From positions 1 through 64,000 of the forward strand of contig NZ_FXTY01000007.1 of NCBI RefSeq assembly GCF_900182745.1: a stretch of DNA of 64,000 nt, in the 5' to 3' direction. Below, piece after piece: positions 20,078 to 29,738 of this stretch. Position 1 is the stretch's first letter. Every line of letters starts with the position of its first letter. Made by a program: the position numbers and the translations under genes. The notes beneath the pieces are model-generated. The model made no database searches, had not been told where the DNA came from, and worked only from the letters and a program-made list of their open reading frames with translations. This DNA is from Shimia sagamensis (lineage in GTDB: Bacteria; Pseudomonadota; Alphaproteobacteria; Rhodobacterales; Rhodobacteraceae).

Positions 20078-20926
20078 ATGACCGAGCAAAAACCCGTGAC
20101 CGAATCCACCGCCAAAAAAGTGCCAACCCTTCCTGACGCGCAGACCGTCACCGAAGTGAAGCACTACACCGACCGTTTGTTTTCCTTCAAATGCACCCGC
20201 CCCGCCTCGCTGCGGTTCCGCTCTGGTGAGTTTGTGATGATTGGCCTGATGGGTGACGTGAACCCAAAAACCGGCAAGCAAAAACCGCTCCTGCGGGCTT
20301 ATTCCATTGCGTCGCCAAGCTGGGACGAAGAGATGGAGTTCTATTCCATCAAGGTACAAGACGGCCCGCTGACCTCCAAGTTGCAGCACATCCAGCCAGG
20401 TGACGAGGTGATCCTGCGGCCAAAACCGGTTGGCACATTGGTTCATGACGCCCTGATCCCAGGTAAACGCATCTGGTTTTTTGCAACGGGCACAGGATTT
20501 GCACCGTTTGCGTCCCTACTGCGCGAACCGCAAACTTATCAGGACTACGACGAAGTCATCATCACCCACACCTGCCGTGAAGCTGGCGAGTTGACTTATG
20601 GCCGTGATCTGATCGAAGCTCTGAAAGACGATGAACTGTTGAACGAAGTGATCGGTGAGGGTTTCTGGAAGAAGATAAAATACTACCCGACCACCACCCG
20701 TGAAGAGAGCGCCAAGATGGGGCGCATCACCGATCTGATCCGGTCTGGCGAAGCGTATGCTGATCTGGATGTGGAGCCGCTCAACCCAGAAAGCGACCGC
20801 GCGATGATCTGTGGCAACATGGCCTTCAACCTGGAGCTCAAAGACATGCTTGAGGAAGCCGGATTGGAAGAAGGCGCCAACTCCAAGCCTGCTCAGTATG
20901 TGGTTGAAAAAGCCTTCTTGGACTAA
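20078..20926 (+). CDS. fpr: Ferredoxin--NADP+ reductase
   Basis: 282-residue FAD enzyme moving electrons between NADPH and ferredoxin or flavodoxin. FAD motif LLRAYSIASPSWDEEMEFYSIKV and NADP-binding FATGTGFAPFASLLREP are intact. It ends ..PAQYVVEKAFLD, matching the bacterial subclass I FPR C-terminus. It lies 118 bases after the cys operon, in the same direction, and could supply reductant to the ferredoxin-type sulfite reductase. Fpr is also a redox-stress protein in many bacteria. Confidence 0.9.
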   Translation: MTEQKPVTESTAKKVPTLPDAQTVTEVKHYTDRLFSFKCTRPASLRFRSGEFVMIGLMGDVNPKTGKQKPLLRAYSIASPSWDEEMEFYSIKVQDGPLTSKLQHIQPGDEVILRPKPVGTLVHDALIPGKRIWFFATGTGFAPFASLLREPQTYQDYDEVIITHTCREAGELTYGRDLIEALKDDELLNEVIGEGFWKKIKYYPTTTREESAKMGRITDLIRSGEAYADLDVEPLNPESDRAMICGNMAFNLELKDMLEEAGLEEGANSKPAQYVVEKAFLD

Positions 20927-20947
20927 CTTTCAAGACTCAATCCAAAA

Positions 20948-20987
20948 GAAAACGCCCCGACATTGGCCGGGGCGTTTTGCGTTTTTT
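20948..20987. terminator. Terminator shared by fpr and the convergent alanine-rich gene
   Basis: Stem AACGCCCCG..CGGGGCGTT with an 8-base loop, followed by TTGCGTTTTTT on the plus strand. The minus strand reads out into GTTTTCTTTT, so it can serve both convergent genes. Confidence 0.8.
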
Positions 20988-21000
20988 CTGCTGAAACAGC

Positions 21001-21681
21001 TTACATTCCAAGCGCTTGCTTTGCAGCGTCCAACGCCTGCGTCAGCATTTCTGGATTGTTGGTGGCGCTTTCGATGGCAGTTTTCAACGTGGTCTTTTCA
21101 ATCGTACCCAGTGAAGACCCGTCGATCACCTCGGACACTTTGGCCAGATCAAAACCGTCAGCAGTAAACAGGCTGGCCAAGTCTGCCATACCGGTTGTTG
21201 CCGCATCAGCAGCCTGCTCGGTTGTGTCGGTTACAGCCTCTGTCGCATCAGAAGCAGCTTCGGTTGCGGCATCTGTGGCCGCGTCGGTGGCCGCGCTGGC
21301 GGTGTCTGTCACCGCGGTTACGGCCTCCTCAGCGGCTTCGGTGGCCGCAGCGGCGGTATCAGCAGCCGCGTCTGTCGCAGCTTCCACAGCTTCGGTTACG
21401 GCAGCCTCAGCTTCGTCGGCAACAGCTTCAACCTGGTCCGATGCAGCCTCAACTGCCTCTTCCGCCGCATCCTGAACAGCTTCTGCAGCCGCTGCAACAC
21501 CGTCGGCGGCCTCTTCAACGGCGTCTTCGACGGCCGTTTGCGCCTCTTCAAGAGCTTCAACAACCGGAGAGCTCTCAACAACTGGCGCGTCGGTCACAGC
21601 GTCTTTGCCGCCCTGTCCCAATACAAAATAGGCCACCACCGCAATGGCACCCGCAATCACAACAAAAATAAGATTCTTCAT
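21001..21681 (-). CDS. Membrane-anchored alanine-rich repeat protein, unknown function
   Basis: 226 residues from MKNLIFVVIAGAIAVVAYFVLGQ, a single N-terminal transmembrane anchor or uncleaved signal. Residues about 35-155 are almost entirely Ala, Val, Glu, Asp and Thr in short repeats such as EAAxDAA and AVxxATDAA, predicted to form a long negatively charged amphipathic helix. A compact C-terminal segment (about 165-226: MADLASLFTADGFDLAKVSEVIDGSSLGTIEK..) looks like a small globular helical domain. I do not recognise the protein. The repeat resembles LEA-like or apolipoprotein-like helices only in composition. Upstream leader codons in frame are ignored because similarity and a plausible anchor begin at this Met. 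Confidence 0.7.
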   Translation of the reverse strand: MKNLIFVVIAGAIAVVAYFVLGQGGKDAVTDAPVVESSPVVEALEEAQTAVEDAVEEAADGVAAAAEAVQDAAEEAVEAASDQVEAVADEAEAAVTEAVEAATDAAADTAAAATEAAEEAVTAVTDTASAATDAATDAATEAASDATEAVTDTTEQAADAATTGMADLASLFTADGFDLAKVSEVIDGSSLGTIEKTTLKTAIESATNNPEMLTQALDAAKQALGM

Positions 21682-21863
21682 TGAATTCTCCAACTCAAAC
21701 GCTCCCACCCGACCTGTTCGGGCCCTTCGCTGATACTCTTTCCTATGTCCGCAGGCCGCTCTCAAGGGGGAAACCTGCTAGATTCACATCATGTGCATGG
21801 ATTCGGCTGTTGTATCACGTGCAAAGGCCGAATAAATTGGCCGCCTAAAGGCATTCACCATTG

Positions 21864-21879
21864 AAGGAAGAAAACCATA
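21864..21879 (+). promoter_or_regulatory. infC ribosome site and AUA start codon
   Basis: An AGGA Shine-Dalgarno core (21865-21868) precedes ATA at 21877-21879. In this frame a TGA lies at 21862-21864 and there is no ATG or GTG before residue 29, yet the conserved IF-3 N-terminus [17 protein letters not shown] is encoded from 21883. AUA is thus the only sensible start. Non-canonical starts on infC are the known basis of IF-3 autoregulation (AUU in E. coli). Confidence 0.75.
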
Positions 21880-22422
21880 GCCCGCAGACCTCATAACGCA
21901 CCGCCTCAGCGTGACACCGGACCCCGCGTCAACGGACGCATCCGCTCTACAGAAATCCGCTTGATTGGCGCAGACGGCGAAAACGTCGGTGTCGTGACCC
22001 CGACGCGGGCCATGGCAATGGCTGACGAGGCTGGTTTGGATCTTGTTGAGATTTCTCCAAATGCAAACCCACCCGTGTGCAAGATCATGGATTTCGGCAA
22101 GTTCAAATACGAACAGCAGAAACGCGAATCTGAAGCGCGCAAAAAGCAAAAGACCATCGAGATCAAAGAGGTCAAGTTCCGCCCGAACACGGATACGCAT
22201 GACTACGAAGTCAAAATGCGCAACGTGTACAAGTTCCTAGAGAACGGCGACAAAGTCAAAGTGACCTTACGCTTCCGTGGACGCGAAATGGCGCACCAAA
22301 ACTTGGGCCGCGAGCTTCTTGAACGTGTGGCAGCGGACACCAAAGAGATGGGCAAAGTTGAAAACATGCCCAAAATGGAAGGCCGCCAAATGATCATGCT
22401 GATCGGCCCCCTGCCCAAGTAA
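21877..22422 (+). CDS. infC: Translation initiation factor IF-3
   Basis: 181-residue IF-3, the usual length (E. coli 180). It binds the 30S subunit, blocks 50S joining and checks the initiator codon-anticodon pair. N-domain with [24 protein letters not shown], linker rich in Lys/Glu ([29 protein letters not shown]), C-domain with [15 protein letters not shown] and RFRGREM. A model starting at TTG 21961 would delete the conserved first 28 residues; I extend to ATA 21877 (see the regulatory entry). Not followed by rpmI-rplT. Confidence 0.88.
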   Translation: MARRPHNAPPQRDTGPRVNGRIRSTEIRLIGADGENVGVVTPTRAMAMADEAGLDLVEISPNANPPVCKIMDFGKFKYEQQKRESEARKKQKTIEIKEVKFRPNTDTHDYEVKMRNVYKFLENGDKVKVTLRFRGREMAHQNLGRELLERVAADTKEMGKVENMPKMEGRQMIMLIGPLPK

Positions 22423-22448
22423 AGCTTGGCAAACCATTGAATTCTAAG

Positions 22449-22476
22449 AAACCCCGCCATCTCGCGGGGTTTTTTC
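22449..22476 (+). terminator. infC terminator
   Basis: Stem ACCCCGC / GCGGGGT with a short CATCTC loop, followed by TTTTTTC, 27 bases after the infC stop. Confidence 0.85.
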
Positions 22477-22498
22477 TTGGAAACGTGCCGCAGGCAAC

Positions 22499-22533
22499 AA
22501 AAGCCCCAATCCTAGGATCGGGGCTTTTCTTTT
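22499..22533. terminator. Terminator for the cox-like operon
   Basis: Stem AAAAGCCCC..GGGGCTTTT with inner ATCCTAGGAT, lying just past the coxM stop. It is symmetric, with T-runs on both strands. Confidence 0.82.
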
Positions 22534-22546
22534 ACGCCTCGGCCAC

Positions 22547-23335
22547 TTAACTGGCGGCGGTCACCGCGCGGCGGGTCAAAACCCCTACCAAGTGGGCGCG
22601 GTAGGCCCCTGTGCCATGCAGATCAGAGATCATGCCATCAGAGCCCGGCGCCATTCCGGCGATAGCGTCAGCGGAGAAGGTGCCAGAAAGCACGGCCTCT
22701 GCCTCAGTCCAACGGAACACACCCTCTTCAGACGCACCGGTTACCGCGACACGCACGCCGTCTGCATATTTGGCCACAAACACGCCAACCAAAGCAAAAC
22801 GAGAGGCTGGCTGTTCAAACTTTTGATAGTTTGACGCCTCGGGTACCGGGAAGCGGACTTCTGTGAGAATCTCACCTTCATCCAAGGCCGTTGTGAACAT
22901 ACCTTGGAAGTAGTCATCCGCCGCAATCTCGCGTGCATTGGTGACAAGGGTGGCACCTGATGCCAAAGCACCAGCAGGATAACACGCGGAGGGGTCGTTG
23001 TTGGCCAACGAGCCTCCAATTGTTCCCCGCGCGCGTACCGCTGGATCACCAATGCCTGCAGCCAACCCTGCAAGACCCGGGTAAGCACCGGCCCCTGCAG
23101 CCACATCCGCATGGGTGGTTGCCCCACCGATACACAGCGCGCCGTCGTCGCCGGTGCAGATACCGTGCATCTCGGTAATGCCGTTGAGGCTCACCAGTTT
23201 AGATGGGCTCGCTAGGCGCTGCTTCATCGTCGGGAGCAATGTTTGCCCCCCACCCAGTGCCTGTGCATCCTCGGTGCCCAGCGCGGACACTGCGTCCGCA
23301 ATCGTGGAGGGTTTTTCGAAGTCGAAATTATACAT
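22547..23335 (-). CDS. coxM: CO dehydrogenase-like FAD-binding medium subunit
   Basis: 262-residue FAD subunit of a xanthine-oxidase-family molybdenum hydroxylase. FAD-contacting motifs GGGQTLLP and TIGGSLANNDPS are present; the C-terminal CODH-FAD domain follows. It passes electrons from the iron-sulfur subunit to the quinone pool or another acceptor. It is the last gene of the minus-strand cluster, 14 bases after coxL, giving the S-L-M order of form II enzymes. Confidence 0.9.
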   Translation of the reverse strand: MYNFDFEKPSTIADAVSALGTEDAQALGGGQTLLPTMKQRLASPSKLVSLNGITEMHGICTGDDGALCIGGATTHADVAAGAGAYPGLAGLAAGIGDPAVRARGTIGGSLANNDPSACYPAGALASGATLVTNAREIAADDYFQGMFTTALDEGEILTEVRFPVPEASNYQKFEQPASRFALVGVFVAKYADGVRVAVTGASEEGVFRWTEAEAVLSGTFSADAIAGMAPGSDGMISDLHGTGAYRAHLVGVLTRRAVTAAS

Positions 23336-23349
23336 GGTATTTCCTCCGC

Positions 23350-25713
23350 TTATCCGTTCATCGCTTGCCAGACGCGCGACGGCGACACTGGCATATCGAT
23401 ATGGTGAATGTCATGCCCACCTGAGCGCAACGCGTCAACAACCGCGTTGATCACCGCCGGCGGCGACCCAATGGCCCCAGCCTCGCCACAGCCTTTCACA
23501 CCCAATGGGTTATGTGTGCACGGGGTCTGACTCGAGTGATCCACGCCATAGAAAGGCACATCGCTGGCCCGCGGCATCGCGTAGTCCATATAAGACGCGC
23601 TCAGCAGTTGGCCATTCTCGTCATAGGACGCATTTTCGAGCAACGCCTGGCCAATACCCTGGCCAATTCCGCCATGCACCTGACCGTCGACAATCATTGG
23701 ATTGATGATATTGCCAAAGTCATCAGCGGCATTGAACGCCTCAATGGTGACCTTACCAGTCTCCGGGTCGACTTCGACCTCACAAGCATAGGCACCGGAT
23801 GGATAGGTGAAGTTGGCGGGATCATAAAACGCGGTCTCCTCCAAACCCGGTTCGATGTCCTCAAGCGGGTAATTGTGCGGGACATAGGCTGCCAGGGTCA
23901 CATCCCCCCAGGCGACCGATTTATCGGTGCCCGCCACAGAAAACGAACCATCTTTGAGTTCGATGTCTGCGTCAGCCGCTTCCATCAGATGCGCGGCGAT
24001 CTTTTTAGCTTTGGCGATGATTTTTTCCGTCGCGCGCACCATGGCTGAACCACCAACCGCAATCGAACGGGATCCGTAAGTGCCCATACCCATTGGCGTG
24101 TTGGCTGTGTCTCCGTGCACGATTTCCACCATGCTTTCGTCGATACCAATCATCTCGGCAATCACCTGAGGGAACGAGGTTTCATGGCCTTGGCCGTGGC
24201 TGTGTGAGCCCGTCATCACCACCAGACCACCGGTCGCGTTCACCCGCACAGTTGCACTTTCATAGAGGCCAGCACGCGCACCGAGCTGCCCTACGAGATT
24301 AGACGGCGCAATACCGCAGGCCTCAATATAGCAGTTCACGCCAAATCCACGCAGCATACCGCGCGCTTCACTGGCCTTGCGACGGGCCTCAAAGCCGGAA
24401 ATATCCGCCATGTTTTCCAGCGCGTCCATGGTGCCGTGGTAGTCACCGGTGTCATATTCCACCGCCACAGGTGTCGCATATGGGAACTCGGTGATGAAGT
24501 TTTGACGGCGCAATGCAATTGGGTCCACACCCAGCTCCCGTGCCGCTTTGTCCACCACGCGCTCAAGCTGGAATGTCGCTTCCGGACGGCCCGCACCGCG
24601 GTACGCATCCACCGGCACAGTGTTGGTGAACACCGCTTTGACGTTCACGTAGATCAGTGGCGTTTTGTAGTTCCCCGCCATGAGCGTGCCGTGCAGCCAT
24701 GTTGGCACCGAGGGCGCAAAAGTGGACAGATACGCGCCCATATTTGCATGTGTGTCGGTCCGTACAGCGGTGAAGTTATTCTCGGCATCCAGCGCCAGTT
24801 CGATCTTGGTCACATGGTCACGCCCATGTGCATCGGAAATGAACGCCTCAGACCGAGTCGATGTCCACTTCACAGCACGGTTCAGTGCTTTGGCCGCAAA
24901 AGTACAAAATGCTTCTTCGGCATAGTGGAAGATTTTTGTGCCAAATCCGCCCCCAACGTCTGGCGCGACAACACGAAGTTTGTGTTCCGGAATGCCCAAG
25001 ACAAATGCACCCATCAACAAGCGGATCACATGCGGGTTCTGGCTGGTTGTGTAGAGCGTGCTGTCACCGGTTGCACGATTGAAATCGCCGATGGCCACAC
25101 GAGGCTCCATCGGGTTGGCCACCAAACGGTTGTTGCGCAGCTCTAGTGTTGTCACATGCGCCGCCGCCTCAAACGCGGCATCAACCGCTGGTTTGTTTTC
25201 TTCAACGAAACCCCAGTCGTAACACAGGTTACTGGTCAGATCGTCGTGTACCTTTGTGGCCCCGTCGGCCAGCGCGGCCTTCATATCAACAACTGCCGGA
25301 AGCTCTTCGAGATCAACCTCAATAGCCTCTGCCGCGTCGCGTGCCTGCTCCAATGTTTCGGCCACGACGGCAGCGATCTGATCCCCCACATAGCGAACTT
25401 TGCCTTGCGCCAGCACCGGGTGGGCAGGCTCTTGCATCGGCTCGCCATGGCGGTCTGTCACCTGCCAACCACAGGGAATGCCACCGACACCTTCAAAATC
25501 CGCACCGGTGAAAATCTTGATCACCCCCGGCATAGCCGACGCAGCATCCAAATTGATGCCATTGATTTTGGCGTGGGCGATGTCAGAGCGCAAGAAATGC
25601 ACATACGCTTGACCGTTGACTTGAATGTCGTCTGTGTAATTGCCGGTTCCACTTAGAAACCGGACGTCTTCGCGCCGCTTGGGGCTGGCGCCAATGCCAT
25701 TGTCCTTAGGCAT
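23350..25713 (-). CDS. coxL: CO dehydrogenase-like molybdenum large subunit, form II
   Basis: 787-residue molybdopterin-cytosine-dinucleotide subunit from [16 protein letters not shown], supported by AGGGAGGA. The active-site loop near residue 368 reads AYRGAGR, the form II signature; genuine form I CO dehydrogenases carry AYRCSFR. The glutamate of [14 protein letters not shown] near 745 matches the family's catalytic Glu. Form II enzymes are widespread in roseobacters and, where tested without form I, have generally not supported CO oxidation, so the substrate may be another small molecule or an aldehyde or purine-like compound. Confidence 0.9.
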   Translation of the reverse strand: MPKDNGIGASPKRREDVRFLSGTGNYTDDIQVNGQAYVHFLRSDIAHAKINGINLDAASAMPGVIKIFTGADFEGVGGIPCGWQVTDRHGEPMQEPAHPVLAQGKVRYVGDQIAAVVAETLEQARDAAEAIEVDLEELPAVVDMKAALADGATKVHDDLTSNLCYDWGFVEENKPAVDAAFEAAAHVTTLELRNNRLVANPMEPRVAIGDFNRATGDSTLYTTSQNPHVIRLLMGAFVLGIPEHKLRVVAPDVGGGFGTKIFHYAEEAFCTFAAKALNRAVKWTSTRSEAFISDAHGRDHVTKIELALDAENNFTAVRTDTHANMGAYLSTFAPSVPTWLHGTLMAGNYKTPLIYVNVKAVFTNTVPVDAYRGAGRPEATFQLERVVDKAARELGVDPIALRRQNFITEFPYATPVAVEYDTGDYHGTMDALENMADISGFEARRKASEARGMLRGFGVNCYIEACGIAPSNLVGQLGARAGLYESATVRVNATGGLVVMTGSHSHGQGHETSFPQVIAEMIGIDESMVEIVHGDTANTPMGMGTYGSRSIAVGGSAMVRATEKIIAKAKKIAAHLMEAADADIELKDGSFSVAGTDKSVAWGDVTLAAYVPHNYPLEDIEPGLEETAFYDPANFTYPSGAYACEVEVDPETGKVTIEAFNAADDFGNIINPMIVDGQVHGGIGQGIGQALLENASYDENGQLLSASYMDYAMPRASDVPFYGVDHSSQTPCTHNPLGVKGCGEAGAIGSPPAVINAVVDALRSGGHDIHHIDMPVSPSRVWQAMNG

Positions 25714-25812
25714 GCTTATCCTCCCTAAAATCAGAGCGGGCCAAGGCCTCACGCATCCGATTTGAAATCAAAATCACACGTTACCGCGCCTCCTCAAACG
25801 CGGTACTGCGGA

Positions 25813-26298
25813 TTACTCAGCTGCTATGCTGCTCACATCCTGTCCACTGGCCGCCAGAATTGCTTTGACGATGTTGTGGTAGCCGGTGCAGCGGCAAATA
25901 TTGCCCTCAAGATGATGGCGCACTTCCGCTTCTGTTGGTTGCGGATTGTTTTTCAAGAGATCCGCCGCAGACATGATCATGCCCGGCGTGCAGAACCCGC
26001 ATTGCAGGCCGTGGTGATCTTGGAATGCCTGCTGCAACGCATTCAATGTTCCATCCGGCGCAGCCTGACCTTCAATGGTGTCAACGGAAGCGCCTTCTGC
26101 TTCCATCGCCAGCATTGTACAGGCTTTAACGGCAACCCCATCAACATGCACCACACAGGCGCCACATTGGCTGGTGTCACACCCAACGTGCGTGCCAGTC
26201 AGGCCAAGGGTTTCTCGAAGAAATTGACTGAGCAAAGTGCGTCCTTCGGCATCGCCGGACATTTCTTTGCCATTCACGGTCATGGTGACCTGTGACAT
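25813..26298 (-). CDS. coxS: CO dehydrogenase-like [2Fe-2S] small subunit
   Basis: 161 residues carrying two [2Fe-2S] clusters. The plant-type ferredoxin half has [21 protein letters not shown]; the helical half has [17 protein letters not shown] and [15 protein letters not shown]. It shuttles electrons from the Mo subunit to the FAD subunit. First structural gene of the S-L-M set, 99 bases before coxL and 142 bases after the MoeA-like gene, so a second promoter in that gap is possible. Confidence 0.92.
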   Translation of the reverse strand: MSQVTMTVNGKEMSGDAEGRTLLSQFLRETLGLTGTHVGCDTSQCGACVVHVDGVAVKACTMLAMEAEGASVDTIEGQAAPDGTLNALQQAFQDHHGLQCGFCTPGMIMSAADLLKNNPQPTEAEVRHHLEGNICRCTGYHNIVKAILAASGQDVSSIAAE

Positions 26299-26440
26299 TG
26301 GCTCCTCCCAATTTAGCTATTGTCATTGAGCAGGAGTAAAGCAGTCACCATGCAACTTGAGAAGCCGCTTTTTTTGACAATTCAAATGGGGGCCGTAGAC
26401 ATTGGTCGTAGCTGCACCTGCAGCACCGAGGCCAATTGGA

Positions 26441-27427
26441 CTACATTCCCTTTTCCCGCGGCATCGGACGTGTTGGGATTTCTTTGAGGAGTCCCCCAAC
26501 CCCCATTGCGGCGATATCAGAGTGGGTGACGTCAATCCCACAAATCACCCGCTCCATCACCCAATCCGCGCCGTTCAAGGCCGGAGATCGTGCGCAGCCG
26601 GGTAACCCAACGACTGGCTTCCCGTCAATCTCCCCTAAGAACAGAAGGTTACCAGGATCAACCGGCATGCCGAACCGCTCAACGACCCCACCCGTATCGC
26701 GCAGAGCCTGAGGAGCGACATCCAGCGGATCTGAAGTTGCCGATGCCGTGAGGACAAAGATCATGTCCCCAGGGGCTGACCGGATAACTTGCGCCAAAGG
26801 GGCCGGCTCATGCGGCACCAAGACCCTTTCCGTCAACATCATTCCCATCCGTTCAACACGCCCGGCCATTGCCCGCCGGCCTTTGTCGGTTGGAACATCT
26901 CCAATGGTGGTTTCAATCAGCGTTGCGGTTTCAAAAACAGGCCGCCGCAAAGACACCGCTCCGCGCGCAATGTTTGTCGCCTCCGCCAGTGCAGAAGACG
27001 GCACGGCATAAGCGATAATCTTGATAGTCGCGACCATGCCACCCGCGTCGACGCGGTGATAATCAGGCACGGTTGCAACCGTGATCATTGGATCAATGGA
27101 GTTAATCTGTTGCACTATCTCGGCGTTGATACGGATCACTCCACAGCCCTCGGCGTAGAGGTTTACCCGCCCAGCGCCCGCTCCTGTGGCTCGGACGCCC
27201 CCGATGCCAATTAGCATGGCCTCTGCCAATTTGGCTGCCGCCACATCTTCGGCCACATCGCCTTGATCCAATTGGGCCACAACAACAGTTTCAAACCCGG
27301 CGTCGACTAGGGCCTGTAGGTGCGTTTCTTGCAGGACTGTTCCTTTGGGGATCCTTTTGCCAGCAACCAAGGAGTGCGCCAGAACGGCGTCCAGAGCCAC
27401 CTCAACTGGCACGGCGCCAAACTTCAT
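26441..27427 (-). CDS. Molybdopterin-binding protein (MoeA/MogA-like)
   Basis: 328 residues with an N-terminal SAF/MoeA-like portion (GKRIPKGTVLQETHLQALVDAGFETVVVAQLD) and a C-terminal MoCF fold (PGDMIFVLTASATSDPLDVAPQALRDTGGVVERFGMPVDPGNLLFLGEIDGKPVVGLPGCARS). Such proteins accompany xanthine-oxidase-family enzymes and are thought to help deliver or modify the cofactor. The start overlaps the XdhC-type gene by ATGA, so the two are coupled. Confidence 0.83.
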   Translation of the reverse strand: MKFGAVPVEVALDAVLAHSLVAGKRIPKGTVLQETHLQALVDAGFETVVVAQLDQGDVAEDVAAAKLAEAMLIGIGGVRATGAGAGRVNLYAEGCGVIRINAEIVQQINSIDPMITVATVPDYHRVDAGGMVATIKIIAYAVPSSALAEATNIARGAVSLRRPVFETATLIETTIGDVPTDKGRRAMAGRVERMGMMLTERVLVPHEPAPLAQVIRSAPGDMIFVLTASATSDPLDVAPQALRDTGGVVERFGMPVDPGNLLFLGEIDGKPVVGLPGCARSPALNGADWVMERVICGIDVTHSDIAAMGVGGLLKEIPTRPMPREKGM

Positions 27428-28392
27428 GTGCTTTTCCTCAACACCGTTAGCATCTCCGCCAGGATCGCCACTGCAATTTCGGACGGGCTTGCCGCCCCAA
27501 TATCCAATCCAACCGGACCGTGTATGCGGGCGATGGTCTGATCCGAATACCCGGCCTCCTGAAGCCGCTCAACCCGCTTGGCGTGGGTTCTTTTGCTGCC
27601 GAGGGCCCCAATGTAACAAACGTCTGACTTCAAAGCGATGTGCAGCGCTGGATCGTCCAGTTTGGGATCATGGGTCAACAAAACAAGCGCTGTTCGCGCA
27701 TCAACGCCAATGTTCTGCAAAGCCTCGTCGGGCCACTCCTCCACAACAGTCTCCCCGGGAAACCGCGCCTCAGAACCAAACGCGGCTCGTGGATCAACAA
27801 TTACAGGATCAAAACCGGCAAGGCGTGCCATTGGGACCAAAGCCTGCGCGATGTGCACAGCCCCCACAACAACCAACCTCAGTGGTGGATTGTGAATGGC
27901 AACAAAGCGGCCGTCTTCCTCCACGCCAGATCGATCCATGCGGAAGCGATCTGCAAACCCGGCACTCGTCAATGTGCCGCCGCCAGTTTCGGCATTGGCA
28001 ATGTAAGCGACAGCTTTGCGCGCGGCACGGGCCTCAACCAATTGAGACAACACGTCTTCGGTGAGAACGGTTCCCACAGGTTCGACCAGAACCTTGATTG
28101 TGCCACCACAGGCCAAGCCAACAGCAAAGGCATCTCCATCGCTGATGCCAAATTCCAACAGGGTACCTTTGCCGCTTTCGATCGCGTCCATGGCCTCAAC
28201 CATCACCGCACCTTCGACACAACCGCCAGACACAGAACCTTCAATCTGGCCATCACCGGACACAACCATTTGTGCGCCCGTGCGACGTGGTGCAGAGCCC
28301 CAGGTTTCAACCACGGTGGCCAGGGCTGCCCCACGTCCGGCGCGATACCAGTCCAGCGCCAATTCCGGCGCACCTTTAAGTCCTTGGCGCAT
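27424..28392 (-). CDS. XdhC/CoxI family molybdenum cofactor maturation protein
   Basis: About 322 residues from MRQGLKGAPELALDWY, backed by GGGAGGG. XdhC-type N-terminal domain (TVVETWGSAPRRTGAQMVVSGDGQIEGSVSGGCVEGAV) and a C-terminal Rossmann domain (LVVVGAVHIAQALVPMARLAGFDPVIVDPR; YIGALGSKRTHAKRVERL). XdhC/CoxI proteins bind Moco and promote its sulfuration and insertion into the target enzyme. A fused two-domain form is usual here. Confidence 0.88.
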   Translation of the reverse strand: MRQGLKGAPELALDWYRAGRGAALATVVETWGSAPRRTGAQMVVSGDGQIEGSVSGGCVEGAVMVEAMDAIESGKGTLLEFGISDGDAFAVGLACGGTIKVLVEPVGTVLTEDVLSQLVEARAARKAVAYIANAETGGGTLTSAGFADRFRMDRSGVEEDGRFVAIHNPPLRLVVVGAVHIAQALVPMARLAGFDPVIVDPRAAFGSEARFPGETVVEEWPDEALQNIGVDARTALVLLTHDPKLDDPALHIALKSDVCYIGALGSKRTHAKRVERLQEAGYSDQTIARIHGPVGLDIGAASPSEIAVAILAEMLTVLRKST

Positions 28393-28472
28393 TCCACCCT
28401 CCCTCAGAGCAAAAAACATGGGCCTCGTTCCACCAAACAGCAAGGTCCTCTTTTTCCATATTTTTCACTTGC

Positions 28473-29738
28473 TCAGGACCATTGACGAAGCTCCCCAAGG
28501 AGCCGTGCCTTTTCTCCCACATCGTCGGGACGTGACAGAGCTTCCGCCAGCGCCTCAATAGATGCAATGGAGTGCCCCGCGCGGAAACTGTCAACATGGG
28601 GCAGCATTGCGCGAATGCCTTGTGCTTTGGCCGCGAACCCTTCCCATCGCAGAAGCGGGTTCAACCAAATCAATCGACGTGCGGACAGATGTAAGCGTTG
28701 CATTTCTTTGGTCAACACCTCAGGCGCACCGCGATCCAATCCATCGGTGATCAACAGAACAACCGCCCCCTGCCCCATCACGCGACGCGACCAATCTCGG
28801 TTAAAACTGTGCAAACACTCCCCGATCCGGGTGCCCCCTTCCCAATCCTGGGCTTCCGCCCCAGCCGCAGCCAGCGCCACATCCACATCCCGGGTCGCTA
28901 AATGACGGGTGATGTTGGTCAACTGTGTGCCAAAGGTGAATCCATGCACGCGCGCCCATCCAGCCCCTTTTTGATTGGCAACCGCATGTAAGAAATGCAG
29001 CACCATGCGGCTGTATTGGCTCATTGATCCGGAAATATCGCAAATCACCACAAGGTTGGGCCAACGGATACGCTGGCTCTTATGTGCCAAGCCGGACAAA
29101 TCTCCCCCCTGTCGCATGGACTGCCGCATGGTGGCGCGCCAATCGATTTTACGCCCAAACGGATCCGATTTGGTGCGTCGAGACAAAATTGGTTTCACCG
29201 GCAAGCTCAGGCGCGAGAGCATGCGCGTCGCTTGCGCAATTTCCTCAGTGCTCATTTGCTCAAAATCCAGCGTGCGCAGCTTCTCTTCTGATGATATGGT
29301 CAGAGAGGCATCAATCTCAATTTCTGTTCCAGCGTCTTCTTGCTCGACACCTTCAGGAATGTCTTGATTGGCGCCATCAAGAAGCGCTTCAGCAGCGCGT
29401 TTTTCACCCGCTTGCCCCGCGCGTTCTTCTTGCACGCCGCGGACAGCTGGCAACATCATCGCCATCATGTGCTCCAGATAGCGTGGATCACGCCAATAGA
29501 GCCGGAAAACCTGCGAGAACACGGTGCGATGTTCAGGACGAGACACGAAACACGCGTGCAACGTCCAATAGAAATCCTGCTTGCTAGTGAACCCTGACGC
29601 CTCGACTGCTCGAATGGCATCAATCACGCGTCCCGGGCCAATCGGCAATCCAGCCTTGCGCAAAGCCCTTGCAAACCAAGTGATGTTTTGCGTGAGCTTG
29701 GGGTGATCCGGGATCTCGAGCGGAAAGTATTCAGCCAT
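28473..29738 (-). CDS. coxE: CoxE-like VWA domain protein
   Basis: 421 residues. The C-terminal half is a von Willebrand A domain with a complete MIDAS (VICDISGSMSQYSRMV), and a Thr/Asp later in LLITDGLDRGAPEVL. In carboxydotrophs CoxD (AAA+) and CoxE are needed to build the [CuSMoO2] active site. Here the enzyme is form II and lacks the Cu-binding Cys, so the pair may instead sulfurate or activate a Cu-free Mo centre. The start shares one base with the stop of the upstream 102-residue gene (TAATG). Confidence 0.87.
   Translation of the reverse strand: MAEYFPLEIPDHPKLTQNITWFARALRKAGLPIGPGRVIDAIRAVEASGFTSKQDFYWTLHACFVSRPEHRTVFSQVFRLYWRDPRYLEHMMAMMLPAVRGVQEERAGQAGEKRAAEALLDGANQDIPEGVEQEDAGTEIEIDASLTISSEEKLRTLDFEQMSTEEIAQATRMLSRLSLPVKPILSRRTKSDPFGRKIDWRATMRQSMRQGGDLSGLAHKSQRIRWPNLVVICDISGSMSQYSRMVLHFLHAVANQKGAGWARVHGFTFGTQLTNITRHLATRDVDVALAAAGAEAQDWEGGTRIGECLHSFNRDWSRRVMGQGAVVLLITDGLDRGAPEVLTKEMQRLHLSARRLIWLNPLLRWEGFAAKAQGIRAMLPHVDSFRAGHSIASIEALAEALSRPDDVGEKARLLGELRQWS

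Noticed and set aside
21039..21600. Repetitive DNA that could suggest a CRISPR or tandem-repeat array
   Set aside because: The periodicity comes from alanine-rich codons inside a single open reading frame with no spacers.
21961..22422. infC starting at TTG 21961
   Set aside because: It would delete 28 conserved N-terminal residues that are encoded in frame upstream.
23350..25713. Form I carbon monoxide dehydrogenase
   Set aside because: Active-site loop is AYRGAGR, not AYRCSFR, and gene order is S-L-M.
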